From the NCBI RefSeq assembly GCF_001431725.1, contig NZ_CP013106.1:1674001-1738000 (forward strand): 64,000 nucleotides of DNA. The letters are read 5' to 3'. Both the position numbers and the translations under genes were made by a program. This DNA is from Halomonas huangheensis. GTDB taxonomy: Bacteria > Pseudomonadota > Gammaproteobacteria > Pseudomonadales > Halomonadaceae. The notes below the pieces were generated by a model. The model saw only the letters and a program-made list of their open reading frames with translations, made no database searches and was not told the DNA's origin. Positions 38,366 to 46,400 of this stretch are shown in pieces. The stretch's first letter is position 1; each line of letters opens with the position of its first letter.

Positions 38366-40036
38366 TTACATATTCGGATAGTTGGGGCCGCCACCGCCCT
38401 CCGGTGCCACCCAGGTGATGTTCTGCGCCGGGTCCTTGATGTCGCAGGTCTTGCAGTGCACACAGTTCTGGAAGTTGATCTGGAACTTCGGTTTCCCTTG
38501 CTCATCCTCGACGACTTCATAGACACCGGCCGGGCAGTAGCGCTGGGCTGGCTCGGCAAACTCCGGCAGGTTGTCGCGAACGGGGAGTTCGGGGTCGGCA
38601 AGCTTCAGGTGGCAGGGCTGGTCTTCCTCGTGATTGGTATTCGACAGGAATACCGAGGAGGACTTGTCGAAGGACAGTTTGCCATCTGGCTTGGGGTAGT
38701 CGATCGGCTGGAACTCAGCGGCAGGCTTGAGCGCAGCATGATCCGGTGTGGTGTCATGGACATTGGGCAGTTTGCCGCCCAGCAGCTGATTGACGAAGTT
38801 GTACGCGCCGCCACCCACCGTACCGTACTTGTGCATTGCTGGCCCAAAGCTGGCGCTTTCCTTGAGTTCTCGGTATGCCCAACTGGATTCCCAGTTATTG
38901 GTGAATGAGTCCAGCTGCTGGCCACCTTCATCGCCTGATTTGAGGGCTTCGAATACCGTCTCTGCGGCAATAAGGCCGGATTTCATCGCGGTGTGAATGC
39001 CTTTTATCTTGGCAAAGTTCAAGGTGCCAGCGTCGCAGCCGATCAGTAGACCACCGGGAAAGGTCATTTTCGGCAGACAATTGAGGCCGCCCTTGGTAAT
39101 GGCTCGCGCACCGTAGGCGACACGCTTGCCTCCTTCAAGGTGCTGCTTGAGTACAGGGTGATGTTTCATGCCCTGGAACTCATCGAAGGGCGACAGGTAC
39201 GGGTTCCTGTAGGACAGGTCCATGATAAGGCCGACCACGACCTGCTGGTTTTCCGCATGATAGAGAAACCAGCCGCCATTGGCGCCCTTGCTGTCCAGCG
39301 GCCAACCTGAGCCGTGCACGATCAGGCCGGGCTGGTGCTGTTCGGCCGGTACATCCCATAGCTCCTTCAGGCCGATACCGTAATGCTGGGGATCTCTACC
39401 TTCATCCAGTTTGAACTCTCGAATCAGGCGCTTGCCCAGGTGGCCGCGTGAGCCTTCAGCGAACAGTGTGTAGCGGGCACGCAACTCCATGCCTGGCATA
39501 TGACCGCTTTTCGGGCTGCCATCGGCGGCCACACCCATATCGCCGATCAGGATGCCTCGTACTACACCATCTTCAACGATGGGTTCCTGGGCAGCGAAGC
39601 CCGGGAAGATCTCGACGCCCAGCCCCTCGGCCTGCTCTGCCAGCCAACGGCACAGGTTGCCGGCAGAGATCACATAGCGCGTAATATCGCCGCCGGTGTT
39701 ATGCATGGATTTCGGTACCATGGCATTGGGCAGCTTCTGGGCCTTCTCGGCATCCTTGAGCAGATAGACTTCATCGCGCAGGGCAGGAGTGGTCAGCGGC
39801 GCTCCACGTTTCTCCCAGTCGGGGAACAGCTCGAACAGTGAGCGCGGTTCGAGAATGGCACCGGAAAGAATGTGGGCACCAACCTCAGAGCCCTTTTCCA
39901 CCACGCAGACGGTCAGCTCCTGTTCTGCTTCATTGGCCTGTTGCATCAGGCGGCAGGCCGCAGCCAGTCCTGAGGGGCCTGCACCGACGATGACAACATC
40001 GAATTCCATGGTGTCGCGTTCTATTTGTTCTGTCAT
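38366..40036 (-). CDS. Electron transfer flavoprotein-ubiquinone oxidoreductase
   Basis: A 556-residue ETF-QO. It has an N-terminal FAD-binding loop DVVIVGAGPSGLAAACRL (residues ~13-30), mid-protein GCDAGTLNFAKIKGIHTAMKSG, and a C-terminal 4Fe-4S ferredoxin-like domain with CPAGVYEV, CVHCKTCDIKDP (four Cys in all). It passes electrons from ETF to ubiquinone in the inner membrane during fatty acid and amino acid oxidation. The ATG at 40036 has a strong GAGGAGGAG site 7 nt upstream. It diverges from its partners etfB-etfA. Confidence 0.96.
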   Translation of the reverse strand: MTEQIERDTMEFDVVIVGAGPSGLAAACRLMQQANEAEQELTVCVVEKGSEVGAHILSGAILEPRSLFELFPDWEKRGAPLTTPALRDEVYLLKDAEKAQKLPNAMVPKSMHNTGGDITRYVISAGNLCRWLAEQAEGLGVEIFPGFAAQEPIVEDGVVRGILIGDMGVAADGSPKSGHMPGMELRARYTLFAEGSRGHLGKRLIREFKLDEGRDPQHYGIGLKELWDVPAEQHQPGLIVHGSGWPLDSKGANGGWFLYHAENQQVVVGLIMDLSYRNPYLSPFDEFQGMKHHPVLKQHLEGGKRVAYGARAITKGGLNCLPKMTFPGGLLIGCDAGTLNFAKIKGIHTAMKSGLIAAETVFEALKSGDEGGQQLDSFTNNWESSWAYRELKESASFGPAMHKYGTVGGGAYNFVNQLLGGKLPNVHDTTPDHAALKPAAEFQPIDYPKPDGKLSFDKSSSVFLSNTNHEEDQPCHLKLADPELPVRDNLPEFAEPAQRYCPAGVYEVVEDEQGKPKFQINFQNCVHCKTCDIKDPAQNITWVAPEGGGGPNYPNM

Positions 40037-40117
40037 CGAGAGCTCCTCCTCCTCGGGGATGTATATGCTGAGGTAGACGCTATTGGTCGGTCCGTACCAC
40101 TAACGTCGAACAGATTT

Positions 40118-40132
40118 TAAACGGTCGTTTGC
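40118..40132. promoter_or_regulatory. PsrA-type operator upstream of etf-QO
   Basis: TAAACGGTCGTTTGC contains AAAC-N4-GTTTG, matching the published Pseudomonas PsrA pattern (C/G)AAAC-N2-4-GTTT(G/C) except for the first base. PsrA, a TetR-family fatty-acid-responsive regulator, is known to control etf genes in Pseudomonas. The site lies 82 nt before the etf-QO start. Confidence 0.55.
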
Positions 40133-40300
40133 TTCTAGATATGCCCCATGATAGGCATAATAGCGCTGCTGGGTCACCCTTTCGATGGTTGACCCTGTCT
40201 GATCAGGTTTCAAAACGGCTTCTGGGCGTGGCGGGATTGTTGTCGAAGACCGGATTGTGGCACATTGAAAGTGATTCTCATGTCCCGATCAAACGCTCGA

Positions 40301-40374
40301 ATGAAAATCCAGACACCTACACGAGAGTCCAGGCGTTTGCATGAGAATCCAGGTGTTTGTATGAGAATCTAAGT
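40301..40374. repeat. 20-bp tandem repeat in the etf gap, about 3.5 copies
   Basis: Units start at 40301 (ATGAAAATCCAGACACCTAC), 40321 (ACGAGAGTCCAGGCGTTTGC), 40341 (ATGAGAATCCAGGTGTTTGT) and 40361 (ATGAGAATCTAAG, partial), in exact 20-base steps. Confidence 0.88.
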
Positions 40375-40561
40375 TCATAGCAGATTGTTCCACATCAATA
40401 GCTGATCGCACCGACCGGCTCTGGAATAATCTGGCGACTCATTTCTGCAGGTCGTGTTTTCTGTAGGTCGCAGTTGGCATCAGGCTCAGAGATACTGCTG
40501 CACGGCAACGGCCGTTGTGTTCTTTCATCCAGGGTTCCGGGGTGAACCAAGCGAGGACAAT

Positions 40562-41311
40562 ATGAAGGTACTCGTCGCGGTTAAACGCGTCATCGACTAC
40601 AACGTCAAGATCCGGGTCAAGCCCGACAACTCCGACGTTGATCTTACCAACGTCAAGATGGCCATGAACCCATTCTGTGAGATCGCCGTGGAAGAAGCGG
40701 TGCGTCTCAAGGAAAAAGGCGTTGCCACCGAGGTAGTGGTGGTTACCGTGGGGCCGAAGGCGGCACAGGAGCAGCTGCGTACTGCACTGGCGCTGGGTGC
40801 CGATCGTGCTATCCATGTCGAGACCGACGAACGCGTCGAGTCCCTCGGGGCGGCAAAGGCAATGGCGAAAGTGGTGGAGCAGGAAAGCCCGCAACTGGTC
40901 ATCCTTGGTAAGCAGGCCATCGACAGCGACAACAATCAGACTGGCCAGATGTTGGCTGCGCTGACCGGTATGTCTCAGGGCACCTTTGCCTCGGAAGTGA
41001 CGGTCAACGGCGACAAGCTGCAGGTCATTCGTGAGATCGATGGTGGTCTGCAGACCGTTGAACTGGCATTGCCGGCAGTGGTGACCACTGACCTGCGCCT
41101 CAATGAGCCGCGCTATGCCAAGTTGCCGGACATCATGAAGGCCAAGAAGAAACCGCTGGATGTGACCACTCCTGCTGATCTAGGTGTTGAAGTGGCGTCG
41201 CGCGTCAAGCTGCTCAAGGTCGAGCCGCCCGCCGAGCGTCAGGGTGGCGTCAAGGTGGGCTCGGTGGATGAGCTGGTCGACAAACTCAAGAATGAAGCCA
41301 AGGTAATCTGA
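40562..41311 (+). CDS. etfB: Electron transfer flavoprotein beta subunit
   Basis: A 249-residue ETF beta subunit that binds AMP and pairs with EtfA to accept electrons from acyl-CoA and other dehydrogenases. [20 protein letters not shown] opens the protein. [17 protein letters not shown] and [20 protein letters not shown] are signature stretches. GCGAGGACA precedes the ATG. It lies 14 nt from etfA. Confidence 0.96.
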   Translation: MKVLVAVKRVIDYNVKIRVKPDNSDVDLTNVKMAMNPFCEIAVEEAVRLKEKGVATEVVVVTVGPKAAQEQLRTALALGADRAIHVETDERVESLGAAKAMAKVVEQESPQLVILGKQAIDSDNNQTGQMLAALTGMSQGTFASEVTVNGDKLQVIREIDGGLQTVELALPAVVTTDLRLNEPRYAKLPDIMKAKKKPLDVTTPADLGVEVASRVKLLKVEPPAERQGGVKVGSVDELVDKLKNEAKVI

Positions 41312-41325
41312 GAGGGGATGATCTG

Positions 41326-42252
41326 ATGAGTGTACTGGTTCTGGCAGAACATCATGATGGTCAGCTCGCGGATGCCACTGCGCATATCGTAGCCGCGGCA
41401 CAGGCTATCGGCGGTGATATCGATGTGTTGGTCGCAGGGCAGGATGTAGGCGCGATCGCCGAAGCGGCTGCCAGGCTTGATGGTGTAGGCCGGGTACGTG
41501 TGGCCGATAGTGCTGCTTTCGCCCATCAACTGGCTGAGCCGATGGCCGATCTGCTGGTCGCGTTGGCCGATGATTACAGCCACGTGCTGGCGCCGGCCTC
41601 GACCACCGGCAAGAATGTGCTGCCGCGGCTGGCTGCGCTCAAGGGTGTGGCGCAGATATCCGAGATCATTGCGGTAGAAAGCGCTGATACCTTCAAGCGC
41701 CCGATCTATGCCGGTAATGCCATCGCCACGGTGCAGAGCGAGGATGATCTCAAGGTCATCACGGTACGTGCGACCTCGTTCGATGCGGTGGGCCAGGGTG
41801 GTTCTGCCAGCGTGGTGCCGGTCGAAGCGACAGTAGACAACTCCCTGTCGAGCTTTGTCGGCGAGGAACTGGCCAGCAGCGACCGTCCAGAACTGGGCGC
41901 GGCGCGCGTGGTGATCTCCGGTGGTCGCGGCATGGGTAACGGTGACAACTTCAAGCTGCTGGAGGGTGTCGCCGACAAGCTGGGAGCCGCCATCGGTGCT
42001 TCTCGCGCGGCGGTTGATGCAGGCTTTGTGCCCAACGATATGCAGGTCGGTCAGACCGGCAAGATCGTTGCGCCCGAACTGTATATCGCCGTGGGGATCA
42101 GCGGTGCCATTCAGCACCTGGCGGGGATGAAGGACTCAAAGGTCATTGTTGCCATCAACAAGGACGAAGAAGCGCCGATCTTCCAGGTCGCGGACTATGG
42201 CCTGGTAGCCGATCTGTTCGAAGCGGTGCCTGAACTGGACAGCAAGCTGTAG
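41326..42252 (+). CDS. etfA: Electron transfer flavoprotein alpha subunit
   Basis: A 308-residue FAD-binding ETF alpha subunit. The C-terminal FAD signature is present (LGAAIGASRAAVDAGFVPND, LYIAVGISGAIQHLAGMKDS, VAINKDEEAPIF, residues ~220-290). It follows etfB in the same operon and ends at a TAG inside a TAGTCATAGTCA hexamer pair. A terminator with five T follows. Confidence 0.96.
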   Translation: MSVLVLAEHHDGQLADATAHIVAAAQAIGGDIDVLVAGQDVGAIAEAAARLDGVGRVRVADSAAFAHQLAEPMADLLVALADDYSHVLAPASTTGKNVLPRLAALKGVAQISEIIAVESADTFKRPIYAGNAIATVQSEDDLKVITVRATSFDAVGQGGSASVVPVEATVDNSLSSFVGEELASSDRPELGAARVVISGGRGMGNGDNFKLLEGVADKLGAAIGASRAAVDAGFVPNDMQVGQTGKIVAPELYIAVGISGAIQHLAGMKDSKVIVAINKDEEAPIFQVADYGLVADLFEAVPELDSKL

Positions 42253-42270
42253 TCATAGTCAGTGCGGTAC

Positions 42271-42311
42271 CAGCGCCCTCGTTGGAGTGATCCGGCGGGG
42301 GCGTTGTTTTT
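42271..42311 (+). terminator. Intrinsic terminator after etfBA
   Basis: CAGCGCCC (42271-42278) pairs with GGGCGTTG (42299-42306, one G-U), followed by TTTTT (42307-42311). It separates the etf operon from the TonB operon. Confidence 0.75.
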
Positions 42312-42336
42312 ACTGAGCTCGCCCTTGTCTAGTGTG

Positions 42337-42355
42337 TGCATTGATAATAATTCGT
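42337..42355 (+). promoter_or_regulatory. Fur-box-like sequence upstream of the TonB operon
   Basis: TGCATTGATAATAATTCGT matches the 19-bp Fur consensus at 11 positions, including the core TGATAAT-N-ATT. It lies about 105 nt before the first gene of a TonB energy cluster, the expected place for iron-dependent repression. Confidence 0.5.
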
Positions 42356-42459
42356 GTTTAGGGTAACGTTTCGGCCATTTCGTAGCGCCGCCAGCAACTC
42401 CTGTCGGGCCGGTTCAAGGCCTCAAGGGCGGCGCCTGATGGCATTCTGGAGAGCTTTGA

Positions 42460-43272
42460 ATGGCGATGTATCGGGGATATCGTTCCAGCACCGCGGGGGC
42501 AATGTTGGCTCTGACGCGAGTGGGTTCGGCGGTAGGTGCTCTGGCGGTGGGCCTGACGTTGTCCACCTCGGCCCTGGCTCAGAGCGAACTGGAGCAGGAG
42601 GCGCTGGCGGCACAGCAATCCCAGGCGGAATTGCAGGAGAAGATCGATGCCGCTGATGAGAGCGTGCGTGAGCGTATTGAGCAGTTACGCCAGGCCGAAC
42701 AGACGTCACGTCGCCTGAGTGGTTACAACGATGCCCTTGCGCCTCAGGTCGAAGAACTGGAAGCGACGCTGGCCGAGCGTCAAGACGGGGTCGCCACGCT
42801 GAGCGAGACCCGTGAAGCCTTGCCGGGCCTGCTCTCCGATATGACCGAGCGGCTTGGTCGGTGGGTCGAGCAGGATATGCCGTTCTTGAAGGACGAACGT
42901 CTGGCACGAGTGTCGGCACTCGAATCACAGTTGGCCAGTTCCCGGCTCAGCAATAGCGAGAAGCTTGAGCACGTGCTGGCGGCCTGGCGTGTCGAGTTGA
43001 ATTACGGGCGTGAACTGGATGCCTGGCGCGGTACCCTGGAGGCAGAGAATCCCCGAGAAGTGGATTATCTGCGCATGGGGCGTGTCGGCTGGTATTACCT
43101 GACACCCGATGGTCAGCAGGGTGCGGTATGGAAGGCCGCTGATCAGCAATGGCAATCACTTTCCGCCAGCCAGCGTGAGGAAGTGGCCAGAGGGCTGAGC
43201 ATCGTACGCGATCAACGTGCACCGGAACTGTTGAATCTCCCCCTTTCCCAGCCCGAGGAGAGCCGCTCATGA
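42460..43272 (+). CDS. DUF3450 periplasmic coiled-coil protein
   Basis: A 270-residue protein. The signal peptide has a hydrophobic core (ALAVGLTLSTSALAQ, cleavage after ~41), followed by a long Gln/Glu/Arg-rich coiled coil (~42-110) and a compact C-terminal part with MGRVGWYYLTPDGQQ. This is the DUF3450 pattern, whose genes regularly open TonB/ExbB/ExbD operons in marine Gammaproteobacteria. It is probably a periplasmic accessory of the energy-transducing complex. The ATG at 42460 has GGAG upstream. It overlaps the next gene by ATGA. Confidence 0.88.
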   Translation: MAMYRGYRSSTAGAMLALTRVGSAVGALAVGLTLSTSALAQSELEQEALAAQQSQAELQEKIDAADESVRERIEQLRQAEQTSRRLSGYNDALAPQVEELEATLAERQDGVATLSETREALPGLLSDMTERLGRWVEQDMPFLKDERLARVSALESQLASSRLSNSEKLEHVLAAWRVELNYGRELDAWRGTLEAENPREVDYLRMGRVGWYYLTPDGQQGAVWKAADQQWQSLSASQREEVARGLSIVRDQRAPELLNLPLSQPEESRS

Positions 43273-44690
43273 TCAGGCGAATGATTCCGAATGTGCTGGG
43301 CGGTGGTCTGGTGGGACTGATGCTGATGGCGATCACCGCTAATGTGTCTGCCCAGGACACTGAGCAGGCTGCTCAGGCCCTGGAGACGGAAGCGCTGACC
43401 ACCCTGAGAGAGGCGCGCCAGACTGCCGAGGCACGTGACCGTCAACGCCTCACGGATCTGGTTGAAGACAGTGACGCGCTGGATGCAGCACTGACACAGG
43501 CCCAGGCTGAGCTCTCCGAGCAACAGCAGCGACGGGAAGTGCTGGAAGCCAGGCGGCAAGAGCTGAAAAGTGCACTCGATGAACTCAACGCGCAGCGTAA
43601 TGCTGAAGGCAGCGACCTCGACGGAGTCTTCTCCACGGTTGTTGGCGAGAGCGGAGAGCTCCGCGATGAACTCGGCCACAGTTGGTTGACGCTGGGGCAG
43701 GAAGGCGCGCTTCCCGCGCGCCTGGACAATGATGACATTCTGACCGTGCAGCAGATCGAATCTGTTGCCGATAGTCTGATGCAGCTCACCACAGCTACCG
43801 CGCGTGTCGAGAGGCTGGAGGCACCGGTTGCTGGCAGCGATGGTGTAGTTGAGCAGCAAACGGTAATTCGAGTGGGCGACATGCTTGCCTTCAGTCAGGG
43901 CAAGTTGCTCGAACGCGTCGGGGAAGACGGCCAGTTGGCCGTCATCGATCACACTCCATCTGAAGTCAGCAAGACGCTTACTGATTTTGCGGATGGCAAT
44001 GGAGTGGTGGTACCGGTAGATCCTGCCGACGGTCGTGTACTCGAGGCACTCGGACAGCAACCGACGCTTTGGGAACGCTTCCAGCAAGGTGGTGCGGTCG
44101 GCTGGGTGATCGTGGCATTGGGTGCAGTTGGCCTGCTGATTGCGGTTATCCAGTACTTCTACCTTGCTCGGGTCAGCATTACCTTGCGCCGCCAGATGGC
44201 AAATATTGATGAGCTGCGCAATGACAATCCGCTGGGGCGTGTACTGCAGCGCTTCAACGCGCTTGGTGAGGGCCACGTGCCGGAAGCTCTGGAAGCACGC
44301 CTTGATGAGGCAATGTTGGCTGAGCAACCACGTATCGAACGTGGTCAGGCGTTGGTCAAGATGGTTGCTGCAGTGGCACCGCTACTCGGGCTGCTGGGGA
44401 CAGTCACCGGCATGATCGTGACGTTCCAGTCGATTACTGTATTCGGCACTGGCGATCCCCAACTGATGGCAGGTGGTATCAGTCAGGCATTGGTGACCAC
44501 TGTACTGGGTCTGATCGTTGCGGTACCGCTGCTGTTTGCACATACGGCACTATCGTCACGTTCGCGCTCGCTGATTGGCACCATGGAAGGGCGTGCCAGC
44601 GCAGTACTGGCGGACCGTCTCGAGCAGGACCGTCTGGCCAGGCAGAATCGTGAAACGGCCGGGAATGCGTCTCATGATGCCCTGGCTTGA
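43269..44690 (+). CDS. MotA/TolQ/ExbB proton channel family protein, TtpC-like
   Basis: A 473-residue protein. It has a signal sequence (LVGLMLMAITANVSAQ), a periplasmic coiled coil (~25-110) and domain, and a C-terminal TolQ/ExbB channel domain with three membrane helices (about 275-300, 375-400, 410-440) including VKMVAAVAPLLGLLGTVTGM. It corresponds to Vibrio TtpC, which is needed for the TonB2 system to energise outer-membrane receptors. It overlaps DUF3450 by 4 nt, and the next gene overlaps its end by 17 nt. Confidence 0.9.
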   Translation: MIRRMIPNVLGGGLVGLMLMAITANVSAQDTEQAAQALETEALTTLREARQTAEARDRQRLTDLVEDSDALDAALTQAQAELSEQQQRREVLEARRQELKSALDELNAQRNAEGSDLDGVFSTVVGESGELRDELGHSWLTLGQEGALPARLDNDDILTVQQIESVADSLMQLTTATARVERLEAPVAGSDGVVEQQTVIRVGDMLAFSQGKLLERVGEDGQLAVIDHTPSEVSKTLTDFADGNGVVVPVDPADGRVLEALGQQPTLWERFQQGGAVGWVIVALGAVGLLIAVIQYFYLARVSITLRRQMANIDELRNDNPLGRVLQRFNALGEGHVPEALEARLDEAMLAEQPRIERGQALVKMVAAVAPLLGLLGTVTGMIVTFQSITVFGTGDPQLMAGGISQALVTTVLGLIVAVPLLFAHTALSSRSRSLIGTMEGRASAVLADRLEQDRLARQNRETAGNASHDALA

Positions 44691-45207
44691 ACCTCTGCGC
44701 TGGCTGGTCGATGCCGGAGGCCCGGTATTGGTGGTGATTGCCATCGTGGCGATGCTGCTGTTCTCGGTCGGGTTGGAGCGCTGGTGGTTCTTTCGTTTCC
44801 ATTACCGTCCAGCTCGAACGGCGCTGATCCAGCGCTGGATCGCCCGACACGACCATACCAGTTGGACAGCGATGACCCTGCGTGAAGTCTGGGTCCAGGA
44901 ACTGATTCGTGGCCTGCGTGGCCCATTGCCCTGGTTGAAACTACTGGTGGTGATCTGCCCGCTGCTGGGATTGCTGGGTACCGTCACCGGCATGATCACG
45001 GTATTCGACAGTCTCTCGCTGGCAGCGGTCAATCAGGCCCGGGCGATGGCCGATGGCGTGGCGCGGGCTACGCTGCCGACACTGACTGGCATGGCAGTAT
45101 CGGTGGTTGGCCTGCTGTTCATCACTCGATTGGAACATATCATTCGGCGCGAGGATCAGCGGTTGCATGATCGCCTGGCTCGTGCCGTGGAGGACGCTCA
45201 TGCGTAG
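44674..45207 (+). CDS. exbB: ExbB-type proton channel subunit (TonB2 system)
   Basis: A 177-residue short ExbB with three membrane helices (about 12-32, 85-105, 130-150) and the LLVVICPLLGLLGTVTGMIT motif. It forms the proton channel that drives TonB together with ExbD. The start is one of three in-frame ATGs (44665, 44674, 44677), all within the 3' end of the upstream gene; 44674 has GGGA about 10 nt upstream. It overlaps exbD by 8 nt. Confidence 0.9.
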   Translation: MMPWLEPLRWLVDAGGPVLVVIAIVAMLLFSVGLERWWFFRFHYRPARTALIQRWIARHDHTSWTAMTLREVWVQELIRGLRGPLPWLKLLVVICPLLGLLGTVTGMITVFDSLSLAAVNQARAMADGVARATLPTLTGMAVSVVGLLFITRLEHIIRREDQRLHDRLARAVEDAHA

Positions 45208-45610
45208 GCGCCGTTTGTCTCATGGTGCGGAAGACGCCAGTGAGATCAACCTGACACCCATGTTGGATGTGGTGTTCATCATGTTGATCTTCTTTATCGT
45301 CACCACCAGCTTCATCAAGGAAAGCGGCGTCGAGATCGAGCGTCCGGAGTCGTCGAGTGCCACACCGCGTCCCAGCGTTCAAGTGTTGGTGGCGATTACC
45401 CCGGAAGGCGCCGTCTGGGTAGATGGTCAGCCGGTGGATATCCATCGTGTTGGCACCACCGTGGCTGGCATGGTCAGTGACGAAGGTTCTGTCGTGGTGC
45501 AGGCGGATCGCAACGCGACCACTGGCGTGCTGCTCGAAGTCATGGATCGTCTACGCGATGCGGATGTCGATAAGGTGGCCGTGGCCGCCGAGAGGAGCGC
45601 CAACGGATGA
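45200..45610 (+). CDS. exbD: ExbD biopolymer transport protein (TonB2 system)
   Basis: A 136-residue ExbD. It has a short cytoplasmic N-terminus, a single membrane helix with the essential Asp in EINLTPMLDVVFIMLIFFIV (about 16-36), and a periplasmic domain. It is the proton-conducting partner of ExbB. The ATG at 45200 has GGAGG 7 nt upstream, inside exbB. It overlaps tonB by 4 nt (ATGA). Confidence 0.94.
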   Translation: MRRRRLSHGAEDASEINLTPMLDVVFIMLIFFIVTTSFIKESGVEIERPESSSATPRPSVQVLVAITPEGAVWVDGQPVDIHRVGTTVAGMVSDEGSVVVQADRNATTGVLLEVMDRLRDADVDKVAVAAERSANG

Positions 45611-46389
45611 GGCGGGTGTTTGCGCTGATTGCCGGAAGCCTCCTGACGCTGGCACTGTTCGTGCTGCTGGCGCTATTGGTAGCTCCACCGGATGCCCTGG
45701 TTGAGCCACGAGAGGAAATCGTACTGGAGCTTTCCGAGGCCCCCGCGCCTGAGGCGGAAACGCCCAGTGAGTCCACTCCGGCCGCAACGGCTCCGCCACC
45801 TCCGCCTCCAGCGGCGGCAGCACCGCCGCCGCCGGCCCCGGTGACCAATGTCGAAAGTGCCATTGAGCTGCCGGACCCCGAGGTGCCGCCGCTTGAGCAG
45901 GATGTCCGTGAATTGGACAGTTCCTTGCCGGAGCTGGTGGAAACACCGCCCGAGCCTGAGCCGGAACCGCAGCCTGAGCCCGAGCCGCAACCGAGGCCCA
46001 CGCCGCAGCCTACGCCAGCACCGGCGCCCACTCCCTCACCTGCGCCATCTCCGCAGCCGGCACCGGCGGCAGCAGAGGTTGCCAGTAGTGCACCGTCGGC
46101 ACCGGCATCCAATGAGCCGGTGGATGTAGGAAGCTCGGCACGAGCGACCCACAAGGAGCCGCCGCAGTATCCGACACGTGCACAGCGTCGTGGCCTGGAA
46201 GGGTATGTGGTGGTGCAGTTCATCATCCGCGCAGACGGTAGCGTCGATCGCAGCAGTATCCAGGTAGTGGATTCCAGTCCGCGCAGAACCTTTGAGCGTG
46301 CGGCAACCGATGCGATTGCCGGTTGGCGCTTCGAGCCAGGGCAAGGTCTGCGCCGAGCCAATCAACGGCTTGAATTCGAGCTCAACTAG
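45607..46389 (+). CDS. tonB: TonB energy transducer
   Basis: A 260-residue TonB. It has an N-terminal membrane helix (FALIAGSLLTLALFVLLALL, ~5-25), a long Pro/Glu/Ala-rich spacer (~45-175) that spans the periplasm, and a C-terminal TonB domain with PPQYPTRAQRRGLEGYVVVQ and AIAGWRFEPG (~190-260). It passes proton-motive energy to outer-membrane receptors. The last gene, a TPR protein, follows 11 nt later. Confidence 0.94.
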   Translation: MRRVFALIAGSLLTLALFVLLALLVAPPDALVEPREEIVLELSEAPAPEAETPSESTPAATAPPPPPPAAAAPPPPAPVTNVESAIELPDPEVPPLEQDVRELDSSLPELVETPPEPEPEPQPEPEPQPRPTPQPTPAPAPTPSPAPSPQPAPAAAEVASSAPSAPASNEPVDVGSSARATHKEPPQYPTRAQRRGLEGYVVVQFIIRADGSVDRSSIQVVDSSPRRTFERAATDAIAGWRFEPGQGLRRANQRLEFELN

Positions 46390-46400
46390 GAGGGCGACCC

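Larger units (their letters stand above)
40037..40561. other. Divergent regulatory gap between etf-QO and etfB
   Basis: This 525-nt stretch has no supported gene. It contains a PsrA-like operator at 40118-40132 and a 20-bp tandem repeat at 40301-40374. An AATAAT near 40425 may be the etfB -10 element, but no matching -35 was found. Confidence 0.6.

Noticed and set aside
40271..40290. Fur-box-like GTGATTCTCATG in the etf gap
   Set aside because: Too few matches to the Fur consensus and no iron-related gene nearby.
40301..40374. Possible CRISPR array
   Set aside because: The 20-bp units are directly adjacent with no spacers, and no cas gene is present. The same holds for all other tandem repeats in the window.
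43212..44327. A 371-codon minus-strand frame opposite the TtpC-like gene
   Set aside because: The plus-strand gene has signal peptide, coiled coil and ExbB domain and fits the operon; the antisense frame has none of these.
45540..46361. A Gly/Ser-rich minus-strand frame opposite tonB
   Set aside because: It is the complement of the Pro/Glu-rich spacer of TonB, a composition artefact.
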